49,920 bases of DNA from the NCBI GenBank assembly GCA_934792465.1, contig CAKVOK010000020.1, forward strand, positions 1 through 49,920. Reading direction: 5' to 3'. Position 1 is the stretch's first letter. The number at the start of each line of letters is the position of its first letter. The translations under genes were made by a program, and so were the position numbers. This DNA comes from an uncultured Clostridia bacterium. Lineage in GTDB: Bacteria > Bacillota > Clostridia > RUG12999. The notes beneath the pieces were generated by a model. That model was given only the letters and a program-made list of their open reading frames with translations. It had not been told where the DNA came from and ran no database searches. Of the stretch, positions 7,989 through 15,629 are shown piece after piece.

Positions 7989-8709
7989 TGTTTTGAGCCT
8001 CCTGTGAGTTCATTTCTCGCTTTGCAATTTTCTTGCCATACATAATCTCGTAATATCGTCCATTCAGTTCTTTCCGAATATTAAGGACAAGCTTCGGTTT
8101 TACCGTTGAGTGATGACAAGTTGATACTATATTTCCATTTTCGTCATATTCGGTTGGAATATCTTGTTCGTTTTTTTCTAATAGGTATTCTTGCAATTCC
8201 AAAAGGAATTTTTCCATTACTGTATCATTTTTTCCTGTTCCATCAAGGTACCAACGGAAATGCCATACATGATTCTCGACTGCCCTATTAAAATCAAGTA
8301 TTGGCTTATATATATTGGTATATATATATTGAAAGTCGTGAGTCTTGCTTTCAAAGAAAAAATCCATATTGCCAACGTCCGTATCCCACGCAGATTTATC
8401 CAAATCGTGATAATCAAGATAAAATTTCAATTTCTGCTCCAATGGCATACTCTCTTGGTATTTATTTAGATACGAAAGGATTTGCCTCGTGTGGTAGACA
8501 AAGTTTTCTAACGTTTGTCGTCTCTCATGAAAGTACGACACAATAGAAGTTAAAATAGTTAATGTAGCACTTCCGAACAGTCCGAGACAAACATTCACCC
8601 AAAATCCCGTTTTGTCAACAACAAGGCAAAAATTCAAAAGAATTGCTATCAGCAGTGAAATTATTGCAATCAAAATTGAGAATTTTGTCATTCTTTTATA
8701 TGCTCTCAT
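7981..8709 (-). CDS. Two-helix membrane protein embedded in the restriction operon
   Basis: I prefer the start MRAYKRMTKF at 8709, which has AAGGGGTGG 7 bases upstream; an earlier in-frame ATG exists at 8730. That gives 242 residues. Two hydrophobic helices (about residues 9-30, FSILIAIISLLIAILLNFCL, and 36-57, WVNVCLGLFGSATLTILTSI) are followed by a soluble domain of about 180 residues with several tryptophans (HVWHFRWYL) and charged helices. No known family was recognised. It overlaps mod by 8 bp and the gene before it by 14 bp, so it is tightly co-translated. A membrane protein inside a restriction operon could be an effector or a membrane tether. That is inference. Confidence 0.7.
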   Translation of the reverse strand: MRAYKRMTKFSILIAIISLLIAILLNFCLVVDKTGFWVNVCLGLFGSATLTILTSIVSYFHERRQTLENFVYHTRQILSYLNKYQESMPLEQKLKFYLDYHDLDKSAWDTDVGNMDFFFESKTHDFQYIYTNIYKPILDFNRAVENHVWHFRWYLDGTGKNDTVMEKFLLELQEYLLEKNEQDIPTEYDENGNIVSTCHHSTVKPKLVLNIRKELNGRYYEIMYGKKIAKREMNSQEAQNNG

Positions 8710-9355
8710 AAACACCACCCCTTGAATCATTCAATTCATCAAACTGTTTTTTCAACGCCTTAACTCTCCGTGCAAGCTCAAACTTCTTATTCGGCTGTTT
8801 TTCATTCCTTGCCTGCTTTTCAAGTCGTGCGATTTCTTTTTTCAATTTCTCAATTCTATCAAAATTTTTAATTTGTTCCGATAGAGTGGAGGAATCATCT
8901 TTTGATATGCCCGAAATCTGCACTATGAAATTTTCATATACAGCATCAAGATTAAGTCCGTCAATTTTAAGCGGCAATTTACTTTCGGAAAGCCAATCGC
9001 TGTTAAAATATTTTGTTAAACCTCCGTCAACATCTTTATATCGCAGCCACACTTGATATTTTTCGTTAAATTCAAGTATATAGACGTTGTGATATGGGAT
9101 AGCCTTATCAATGTGCCTTAATACAGAGGTATCGAATTTGTCGCTATGTAAAGACAGTTTTATAACCTGTATTTCCTTAACACTTTGTCCTTCTTCGAGA
9201 TTTGTTGTGCTTTGTGCAATTTTATTAGTCCACATAATATTCCTGATTTGTTCCACAAATATCTTTTTTAATGCAGGAGTTACAGACATTTTTTCATAAA
9301 ACATCTGCTTTGGAACTCTTTTATTAAATTCTGTGGTTTTAGGGAAATTAAGCAT
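8696..9355 (-). CDS. DUF4391-like protein, second of a tandem pair
   Basis: The 219-residue protein begins MLNFPKTTEFNKRVPKQMFYEK, the usual start of DUF4391 proteins, which are often found beside helicase/methyltransferase defence genes. A core strand-helix-strand (VKEIQVIKLSLHS ... AIPYHNVYILEF ... YQVWLRYK, about 78-125) is followed by a charged helical tail (EKLKKEIARLEKQARNEKQ, about 170-190) that looks like a coiled coil. AGGAGG lies 7 bases before the ATG. The gene directly upstream encodes a related protein. Biochemical function is unknown. Confidence 0.7.
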   Translation of the reverse strand: MLNFPKTTEFNKRVPKQMFYEKMSVTPALKKIFVEQIRNIMWTNKIAQSTTNLEEGQSVKEIQVIKLSLHSDKFDTSVLRHIDKAIPYHNVYILEFNEKYQVWLRYKDVDGGLTKYFNSDWLSESKLPLKIDGLNLDAVYENFIVQISGISKDDSSTLSEQIKNFDRIEKLKKEIARLEKQARNEKQPNKKFELARRVKALKKQFDELNDSRGGVYESI

Positions 9356-9372
9356 ACCAACCTCCTATGATA

Positions 9373-10050
9373 TCAGTCTGCTCCTATACCAAACGCATCA
9401 GCATAGGTTTTTTCGATTTCTTTGCTTTCTTTTTCGAGTTTATCAATAATACTCAAATACTTATCAGTGTCATTGCTAAAAAAATTTCTGTTTTCGCTGT
9501 TTGTATGAAATTTTAATTGTTCATACATGTATTCAAAACATTCTTGCATAGTGCCCTTTTCAAAGGCTTTTTTAAGCAAATCCATCAGAAGAAAGTCAAT
9601 AATCTGAACATCTGCCGTATCTATCCACGCAGAAGTTCTGAAAGTATCAGCAATTAAACCGACGCCATCTTTTCGTTTATGATATTGCCCTATAGCAAGG
9701 CGATAGCCAGTATCATGATAATTAAGCACAACAACAAGTGGATAAGGTATTGTCTTGCATATAACTTTTATGAAGTTGGCAATATCTTTCCAACCGAAAA
9801 ATTTAGTCTTAATTTTTATTTCAAGAACTTGAATTTCAGTATAATCCATATCGTTTGTAACAATAGGTTTAATTCCTGTTGTAGCCTCTGATAGTGAATA
9901 TTTAATTGATGCACTTTCGCAGAACAGCAAAAAATTATCTTTGCCGCTTTTTGTCATCCGATTGTTTTTATAAAAAGCGGTTTTGTCAATGATTTTATCT
10001 ACTTTTGCTACTTTTGGAAAAGCTCCGTATATATCAAATTTTTTATTCAT
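9373..10050 (-). CDS. DUF4391-like protein, first of a tandem pair
   Basis: The 225-residue protein has no certain family name, but it parallels its downstream neighbour: FPKVAKVDKIIDKTAFYKN against FPKTTEFNKRVPKQMFYEK, then YTEIQVLEIKI against VKEIQVIKLSL, then TIPYPLVVVLNY against AIPYHNVYILEF. Both end in a charged helix (here SIIDKLEKESKEIEKTYADAF). They therefore look like diverged tandem duplicates that may form a heterodimer. The ATG shares one base with the helicase stop codon (TAATG), which indicates coupled translation with the helicase. Confidence 0.6.
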   Translation of the reverse strand: MNKKFDIYGAFPKVAKVDKIIDKTAFYKNNRMTKSGKDNFLLFCESASIKYSLSEATTGIKPIVTNDMDYTEIQVLEIKIKTKFFGWKDIANFIKVICKTIPYPLVVVLNYHDTGYRLAIGQYHKRKDGVGLIADTFRTSAWIDTADVQIIDFLLMDLLKKAFEKGTMQECFEYMYEQLKFHTNSENRNFFSNDTDKYLSIIDKLEKESKEIEKTYADAFGIGAD

Positions 10051-13000
10051 TATTCAACCACCAAGAAACATACTAATTCAAAATCGTCAAGACCTTTGAA
10101 GTTTGTAGAGCCGAGCGTTGTTCCGCCGGGCTTGAATAAGCTCTCAATATCGCTTTCTTCTTTAACTTCAATAATAGAGGATATTGTTTCTCCGAGCAGA
10201 TTAGAAAACTTGCTCATATCTCTGCCGTCACGGGTTTCTTTGTTAAATTCACGGTATACCTCCGCAATAGGTTCGGTCTTGCCCTTACAAAGAAAACGCA
10301 TTTTGTCGAGCATTGCTTTCGGTGATAAGTGGTCGCATACAACTTCGCCCTCGTTTGATATATACACCATATAAAACGGATGCAGCCTGTTCTGATTATC
10401 AATATTAACGCTGTTTGAACGATTTTTAAGCACATATACAACTCCGGCAGGGCTGTCCGGTGTACTCGGCACAACCGAGTGTAAACCATATGGAGCTTTA
10501 TCTATATCAGGGTGATGCTTTATGTATTCCAGCAAATCAAGTCTGAACTCATTTAGTCCCAAATCCATAATTGAAATACCGCTCGACATATCCTCAATAT
10601 CTACGACTTCTTCCTGCAAGCGTTTAAGCTGTGCTTTCCTATATTCGAGGTCTGTTTTTTCTTCATCACTTAAAATATTGTCGTCACCCGTTGCCGTCAT
10701 ATCAACAATTTTCATTCTTGTTTCAACTTTTGCCTTTAGATCGATATACTCATCAAGAGTAACATCAGGCCAAAAGTTGACAAGCTGTATATATTCGTTT
10801 CTGCTTCCGATACGGTCAATTCGACCAAATCGCTGAATAATGCGAACAGGATTCCAGTGTATATCGTAGTTTATCAGATAATCGCAGTCCTGCAGGTTCT
10901 GTCCCTCGGAAATACAGTCGGTTGCGATTAGAATGTCTATATCGCATTTCGGCATACTTTCAAACAAATCCCTGCCCTTTGATACGGGTGAGAAACAAGT
11001 TAAAACAGTGTTCAAGTCGCATTTTAATTTTGGTATGGTTGTTTTACCGTCTATATTTCCCGTAACCAATGCCGTGTTAAGTCCGAAGTTTGTCTTAACA
11101 TATTCGCTTACATTTGCATACAAATAGTCTGCCGTATCGGCAAAGGCAGTAAATATAATAACTTTTTTATTGCCGGCGTTGATAGGTTTTTCTATTTTGT
11201 TTTTAAGCACGGCAAAAAGCTCTTGCAATTTACTGTCGTGCAGCGGTGTAATATCGCCGACCATAAGAGTAAGAAGTTCAAGAATTTCACGGTCTTTAAT
11301 CAAACTGTCTTTCCAAGATTTATAGTCCATATCGGCAAGCTCTATTTTTACCTTTTTGCCAAAAGAAAACAGTTCATCACCGTTTTGGTCGTCATTGTCA
11401 AATTCATCTATATTACTTATGTCTGTAAGGTCAAGAGATACTTTTGAAATACTGTCATATTCATCAATGATTTTTATGGTGCTTTCAATCAACTCTTTAA
11501 TTCGTGTTAAAGTCAAATTAAACGAATATACCGAGCTTTCCATACGTTTCATAAGGTTTATCGCAGTAAGTCTGCGGATTCCTTGTTCACGATTTGCCTG
11601 TGTAAAACCTACATTTACCTTGTTGTCTTCATACAATTCCGCATACTTTTCGATTTTGCTGTCGTGAATAAAGCGTGACGGTGTGTAAATTGACAAAGAA
11701 AGCAGCATAAGCTGTTCAAATATCTCATTGTAATTTATCGCTTCTTTAAGGTCTGTCAGCGGAGGTCTTTTGGAAATAGGTTTCAGCCTTGTCGGAAAAG
11801 TGCCTATATCCGCCATATCGTAATACTTTTGTATGTGTTTTCTCGAACGGGCAATAGTTACGGAATCGAGCACCTCAAAAAAATCAAAATCAAGCATTTT
11901 GAGCAGGCTGTCTGTTGTCCTTTCAGATGGCTCCCATTTGCTCCAAGTGTTGAACGCTCTTTGTGCATTTTTAAAAATTTCGTCAATCGAGCGTGTTGTA
12001 TTTAATTTCTCATCAATGTAATCAGTATGCCCTTCATAGGCAAGAGCAAGCTGGTTTTTAAGGTCATTAAACCTGTTATTTACAGGTGTTGCGGAAAGCA
12101 TAAGCACTTTTGTTTTAACCCCGGCACGAATAACCTTTTTCATCAAGGTTACATAGCGGTTATCCTTTTCGTCCTCATCGGGATTTTCAACCAATTTCCC
12201 GCCGTTTCTGAAATTGTGCGACTCATCAATTATCACAAGGTCATAGTTGCCCCAATTAAGCCTGTCCAAATCAAGACCGTTTGATTTTCCGCTTGTTCTG
12301 TTAAGGTCAGTATGATAAAGCACATCATAATTGAGCCTATCCGCTGCGATAGGGTTGTTGACATAGTTATCTTTATATGTATTCCAGTTGTTCGTCAGCT
12401 TTTTAGGGCATAAAACGAGAACGGATTTATTTCTGTTTTCGTAGTATTTTATTACAGCAAGTGCAGTAAATGTTTTACCAAGACCAACACTGTCAGCCAA
12501 AATACAGCCGTTATATTTTTCGAGTTTATTTATAATTGCAAGAACCGCATCTTTCTGAAAGTTATAGAGCATACCCCATATTTTACTTTCTTTAAATCCG
12601 GTCGCCTCGTTCGGCAGCACATCTTCCGATATATCTTCGAGAAATTCGTTAAAAATATTATAAAGCGTTACAAAATAAATGAAATCGGGAGAATTTTCAT
12701 TATATGCCGCTGTTATATTATCTATCACTTCTTCGGTGACTTCCTGCATTTTTGTTTTGTCATTCCACAAGTCATCAAACAGTTTAAGATAGAGGTTAGA
12801 CATAGGTGATTCGGTTTTTTGAACGACATTATAGGCATTGTTGCCGCGCTCGCAGCCTAAATCAACAGTTGTAAATCCGTTTATCGGCATATAGTTTTTA
12901 TCATCGGCATTTATAAAACCCATCATATTATCATTGGATATGTTTGATTTGAATATCACCTTTTTGCGTATCCACTCGGCGCATTCCTTTGCTATCGCCT

Positions 13001-13292
13001 TTTGTGTAAGTTCATTGCGCAGCTTGACTTCAAATTCCGTGCCGTACAGACTTCTTTCGCGATTAAGACGGGGAATATAAAACTCACGCTTTTCTTTTTT
13101 TGCTTTTTCAGTCGTAAATGTCGGAGAAGTAAATATAAAACGCATTTCATCAATAACTTTTAATTCATTTTTCAACTCTTGAAAGGCATAGATAGAAAAG
13201 CAAGCCGCCGCAACAGAGAGCTTGCTTCCCGGTTTAAGTTCCGTTTTCAAATCATCTTTTAATGTTTTTGAAATATTATCAATTATCTCCAT
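10050..13292 (-). CDS. SNF2-type helicase with possible PLD-like N-terminus
   Basis: The 1080-residue protein opens with a region resembling the PLD-like domain of such helicases (SKLSVAAACFSIYAFQELKN, about 23-42). I could not find a clear HKD catalytic motif. The SF2/SNF2 core follows: Walker A ADSVGLGKTF (about 264-273), DESH (about 353), SATPVNNR (about 398), then motif V TDCISEGQNLQ and motif VI QRFGRIDRIGS (about 820). The gene has its own promoter and leads the block SNF2, DUF4391-like pair, membrane protein, mod, res. It is probably a DNA-translocating ATPase cooperating with the type III enzymes. DISARM was considered but lacks support (no DUF1998 gene). Confidence 0.85.
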   Translation of the reverse strand: MEIIDNISKTLKDDLKTELKPGSKLSVAAACFSIYAFQELKNELKVIDEMRFIFTSPTFTTEKAKKEKREFYIPRLNRERSLYGTEFEVKLRNELTQKAIAKECAEWIRKKVIFKSNISNDNMMGFINADDKNYMPINGFTTVDLGCERGNNAYNVVQKTESPMSNLYLKLFDDLWNDKTKMQEVTEEVIDNITAAYNENSPDFIYFVTLYNIFNEFLEDISEDVLPNEATGFKESKIWGMLYNFQKDAVLAIINKLEKYNGCILADSVGLGKTFTALAVIKYYENRNKSVLVLCPKKLTNNWNTYKDNYVNNPIAADRLNYDVLYHTDLNRTSGKSNGLDLDRLNWGNYDLVIIDESHNFRNGGKLVENPDEDEKDNRYVTLMKKVIRAGVKTKVLMLSATPVNNRFNDLKNQLALAYEGHTDYIDEKLNTTRSIDEIFKNAQRAFNTWSKWEPSERTTDSLLKMLDFDFFEVLDSVTIARSRKHIQKYYDMADIGTFPTRLKPISKRPPLTDLKEAINYNEIFEQLMLLSLSIYTPSRFIHDSKIEKYAELYEDNKVNVGFTQANREQGIRRLTAINLMKRMESSVYSFNLTLTRIKELIESTIKIIDEYDSISKVSLDLTDISNIDEFDNDDQNGDELFSFGKKVKIELADMDYKSWKDSLIKDREILELLTLMVGDITPLHDSKLQELFAVLKNKIEKPINAGNKKVIIFTAFADTADYLYANVSEYVKTNFGLNTALVTGNIDGKTTIPKLKCDLNTVLTCFSPVSKGRDLFESMPKCDIDILIATDCISEGQNLQDCDYLINYDIHWNPVRIIQRFGRIDRIGSRNEYIQLVNFWPDVTLDEYIDLKAKVETRMKIVDMTATGDDNILSDEEKTDLEYRKAQLKRLQEEVVDIEDMSSGISIMDLGLNEFRLDLLEYIKHHPDIDKAPYGLHSVVPSTPDSPAGVVYVLKNRSNSVNIDNQNRLHPFYMVYISNEGEVVCDHLSPKAMLDKMRFLCKGKTEPIAEVYREFNKETRDGRDMSKFSNLLGETISSIIEVKEESDIESLFKPGGTTLGSTNFKGLDDFELVCFLVVE

Positions 13293-13312
13293 GTTTACAT
13301 CTCCACATTATA

Positions 13313-13349
13313 ATTATAGCATATTTACTGTGCATAAAACCGCACAGTG
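13313..13349 (-). promoter_or_regulatory. Helicase promoter with palindromic operator-like -35 region
   Basis: Minus-strand CACTGTGCGGTTTT (13349-13336), a 17-base spacer and TATAAT (13318-13313) mirror the promoter at 2343-2379. The wider sequence forms AAACC-N7-GGTTT on the plus strand (13337-13353), which reaches the stop codon of the XRE gene. The XRE or WYL protein is a candidate binder. The untranslated leader would be only about 14 bases. Confidence 0.6.
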
Positions 13350-13351
13350 GT

Positions 13352-13567
13352 TTATGCATCCGTACTTGTTTTAATTACATCAACAATGTCACCGATATTG
13401 CAATTGAGTCTTTCGCAAATCTTTATCAGCACACCAAAAGAAACCACCTCGTTGCGATTTAACTTTGTAAATGTTGAAGGTGAAAGAGAAAGTTGTTTTC
13501 TTAATTCCGCTTTTGATATTTCTCTTTGAGCAAGTAAAATCCATAGTTTTTTATAACTAACACACAC
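13352..13567 (-). CDS. Small XRE-family (Cro/CI) regulator
   Basis: This 71-residue, single-domain helix-turn-helix protein is of the YozG-like type: YKKLWILLAQREISKAELRK, then LSLSPSTFTKLNRNEVVSFG (recognition helix), then LIKICERLNCNIGDIVDV. It starts with GTG at 13567, with GGAGG 8 bases upstream. Such small regulators commonly open restriction operons (like C proteins) and delay or balance expression. It lies 59 bp before the helicase, and the operator-like palindrome in that gap is a plausible target. Confidence 0.85.
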   Translation of the reverse strand: MCVSYKKLWILLAQREISKAELRKQLSLSPSTFTKLNRNEVVSFGVLIKICERLNCNIGDIVDVIKTSTDA

Positions 13568-13602
13568 AAATAAAACCTCCCATTTTATAAATCATCAAGT
13601 AT

Positions 13603-13631
13603 ATTATATCATAAAACATTCATATAATCAA
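13603..13631 (-). promoter_or_regulatory. Promoter of the defence operon (XRE gene)
   Basis: TTGATT (13631-13626), a 17-base spacer and a perfect TATAAT (13608-13603) are read on the minus strand, 36 bases upstream of the GTG. Unlike the two internal promoters, its -35 is close to consensus. Confidence 0.6.
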
Positions 13632-13840
13632 CAAAATACTTCACCTTCTCGTAATTATCTTCATTTTCTCACAAATACACAAAAATTTTGCTCGAATTAT
13701 AGTAAAAATATATTAGAAACAAAATGAGTGCAAGTCTAAATTTCTCGTTAAAAGATGCTGCCAATCTGCGTTTTATATTAATCTCCATATATAAAATACT
13801 GTTTGTACATATAAAACAAAAAGCCTCAACCACTGCTTGT

Positions 13841-14070
13841 TTTAACATGCCCTTTCAGGGCTGGAGCAAACCACCACTTGAAGTGGTGGTCATGATCGCC
13901 TTAATCGATATTGGGCGAAAGGCTCCGAATGTGTGTTGACAAAGCGATAAATTCACCGAATTGTTCACTTTTCCTGTTTCCGTGTCAAGGGTATGCAAAA
14001 AGATACAAAAGTGTTAGTATTTAGTACTTCAACAACTAAAAATGAGAACTGACAAGCATGCCCTTGACAC
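13841..14070. mobile_element. IS200/IS605-like end palindromes and inverted repeat, no intact gene
   Basis: The 13632-14303 gap holds no convincing gene. It contains the hairpin GCCCT/AGGGC (13849-13861) and the near-perfect palindrome ACCACCACTT/AAGTGGTGGT (13870-13890), typical of IS200/IS605 ends. It also has an inverted repeat GTGTCAAGGGTATGC (13982-13996) with GCATGCCCTTGACAC (14056-14070), 14 of 15 matching. A partial third copy of the TCCGTGTCAA unit lies near 14211. I read this as a decayed or non-autonomous element. Bases 13632-13840 are AT-rich with nothing recognised. Confidence 0.4.
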
Positions 14071-14303
14071 ACACAAAGCCGACAACCCGCACGGTTAAGC
14101 CATTTTAGGCACAAAAAAAGAACAACAGTTTTTGTATTAAAACTATTGTCCTTATTTGGCAAAGGTGAATAGTTTTGATACAATTCACCGCCTTGTGCAT
14201 TTTTTTAATATCCGTGTCAATGGTGCTCTGATAATTTATATTTCGTCTTTGAACGCTTGTTACGGATACAGTAAGCTCGGCGTTTCGAGCAAAAAACAGC
14301 TCC

Positions 14304-15245
14304 TTAATTACACCGCACTGTATGCACGGAAAAAATAATAACAGAGCCAACACCTGTTCTGTTTATATTGCCTTTATAACCACAAGAGCAGTAACCCCCC
14401 ATTAATACTCCGCACACACTTCTGAACGTCAATTTTTCCTTAAAGCAAACCGCCGCTACGACAGCTGCAATAATTGTACTGCCTCCGTTAATAAACGCAA
14501 ACAGCACTGCCGGAGGCACAAGTACCGTAGATATGGTTGCTAACTGATTGATAATAAATACTGCCGTAGAAAGGATTGCCCCATAGAACAAAAGCTTTTT
14601 CGACAACGGTTTACTTTCTCCCGTCTTTCTCATATTCAGCGGAAATGACAAAAGCAAAAGAACCACCCCCACAATCCCAAATGAAAACAGTGAAAAAACC
14701 GATACATCTCCGTCGGGAACATAGTGCGCAAACATCTGCTGCATCAGCATTGTAATTCCGTTAGACAGCATCGTTCCCATCAGCAGCAAAAAGGTTTTGA
14801 ACGTAAACTTTGTATGAATTTTACTCGAACTGCTGATAAGAAAATATGAGCTTACAATCAACAATCCCACACCAAACAGCTGTCCGGCGGACATAGGCGC
14901 ATCAAAAAGAAAAACCCCCGCTATACACGGAACCAGCATACCGGCAGTGCCAAACAAAGCATTAAGCGCCATAGTTCCGCTCTTGAGTACGGTCTGACTG
15001 CACATTAAATTTCCGAACAGCGCCAGTCCCGAAACAGTCGCGGTAATAATTGTAACCGCATTAAACCGAAAACCTTTGCCTGCTATAATAATCAGCAATA
15101 ACCCCAAAGCTGCGGAAAACAGCTGCCGATACGCTCCATACTTCACAAACATGGTGAATCCGCCTATTTCGCTACTGCTGCGTTTATTAAACATATGCTG
15201 CACAATTCTGAGCAGCATAATAATGCCTATGTATATATTCCCCAT
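14304..15245 (-). CDS. DMT-superfamily (EamA-like) transporter with probable C-terminal frameshift
   Basis: This is a hydrophobic protein of about 10 helices with two repeated halves, of the EamA/DMT type. Its substrate is unknown. The start MGNIYIGIIMLL at 15245 is chosen for its AGGAG 10 bases upstream. Near the end the reading frame passes a run of six G (plus-strand C6 at 14395-14400) and then encodes hydrophilic GYCSCGYKGNINRTG. Removing one G restores GVLMGVTALVVIKAI and a stop at 14363-14365, a normal final helix for the family. The tract is therefore a natural phase-variable site, an inactivating mutation or a sequencing error. The gene is not obviously part of a neighbouring pathway. 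Confidence 0.75.
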   Translation of the reverse strand: MGNIYIGIIMLLRIVQHMFNKRSSSEIGGFTMFVKYGAYRQLFSAALGLLLIIIAGKGFRFNAVTIITATVSGLALFGNLMCSQTVLKSGTMALNALFGTAGMLVPCIAGVFLFDAPMSAGQLFGVGLLIVSSYFLISSSSKIHTKFTFKTFLLLMGTMLSNGITMLMQQMFAHYVPDGDVSVFSLFSFGIVGVVLLLLSFPLNMRKTGESKPLSKKLLFYGAILSTAVFIINQLATISTVLVPPAVLFAFINGGSTIIAAVVAAVCFKEKLTFRSVCGVLMGGYCSCGYKGNINRTGVGSVIIFSVHTVRCN

Positions 15246-15356
15246 CTTATATTCACTCCTGACTTCTGCGATTATAAGCGGTGCAACGCTGCAACGAATT
15301 TTCGTCTCTGTCACGGCGCTGTCTGCCTATTTTATCATTCGGAAATCCCGCATCAT

Positions 15357-15569
15357 CTATTTCTCATAATCATCAGTATTTGCATTAACAATTTTTCTGT
15401 ACTGCGTTGATGTAATATTTTCATATTTTTTAAATGCTCTGCAATATACAACCTTACCGGAAAATTCCACTTCCTGAGCAATCTGATTTATGTTCATATT
15501 TGTTTTAAGCAGTTCTTTTGCTTTATCAATCCTGCATTTAACAATATAATCGGATATTCCCACACCCAC
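15357..15569 (-). pseudogene. AraC-family regulator remnant (C-terminal HTH only)
   Basis: Seventy codons encode most of an AraC DNA-binding domain: GISDYIVKCRIDKAKELLKT, NINQIAQEVEFSGKVVYCRAFKKY, then ITSTQYRKI. The sensor domain and the first helix of the HTH domain are missing. In the same frame a stop occurs four codons before KVGVGISDY, so there is no room for a full protein. The GTG at 15569 has no convincing ribosome site. It probably once regulated the adjacent GH78 gene. Confidence 0.75.
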
Positions 15570-15629
15570 TTTTTCTGTTGCTGATTATTTATGTCTACCC
15601 ACATTCCGCCAATCTAAGACTTACGTCAA

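Noticed and set aside
10050..13292. DISARM system, because of a helicase with a PLD-like region next to a methyltransferase
   Set aside because: No DUF1998 (DrmB) gene is present, the methyltransferase is a type III Mod with an adjacent Res, and no separate DrmC was found.
13965..14353. Two short minus-strand ORFs in the palindrome-rich gap (13965-14183 and 14105-14353)
   Set aside because: They overlap each other and the inverted repeats, are cysteine- and low-complexity-rich, have no ribosome site and no recognisable domain.
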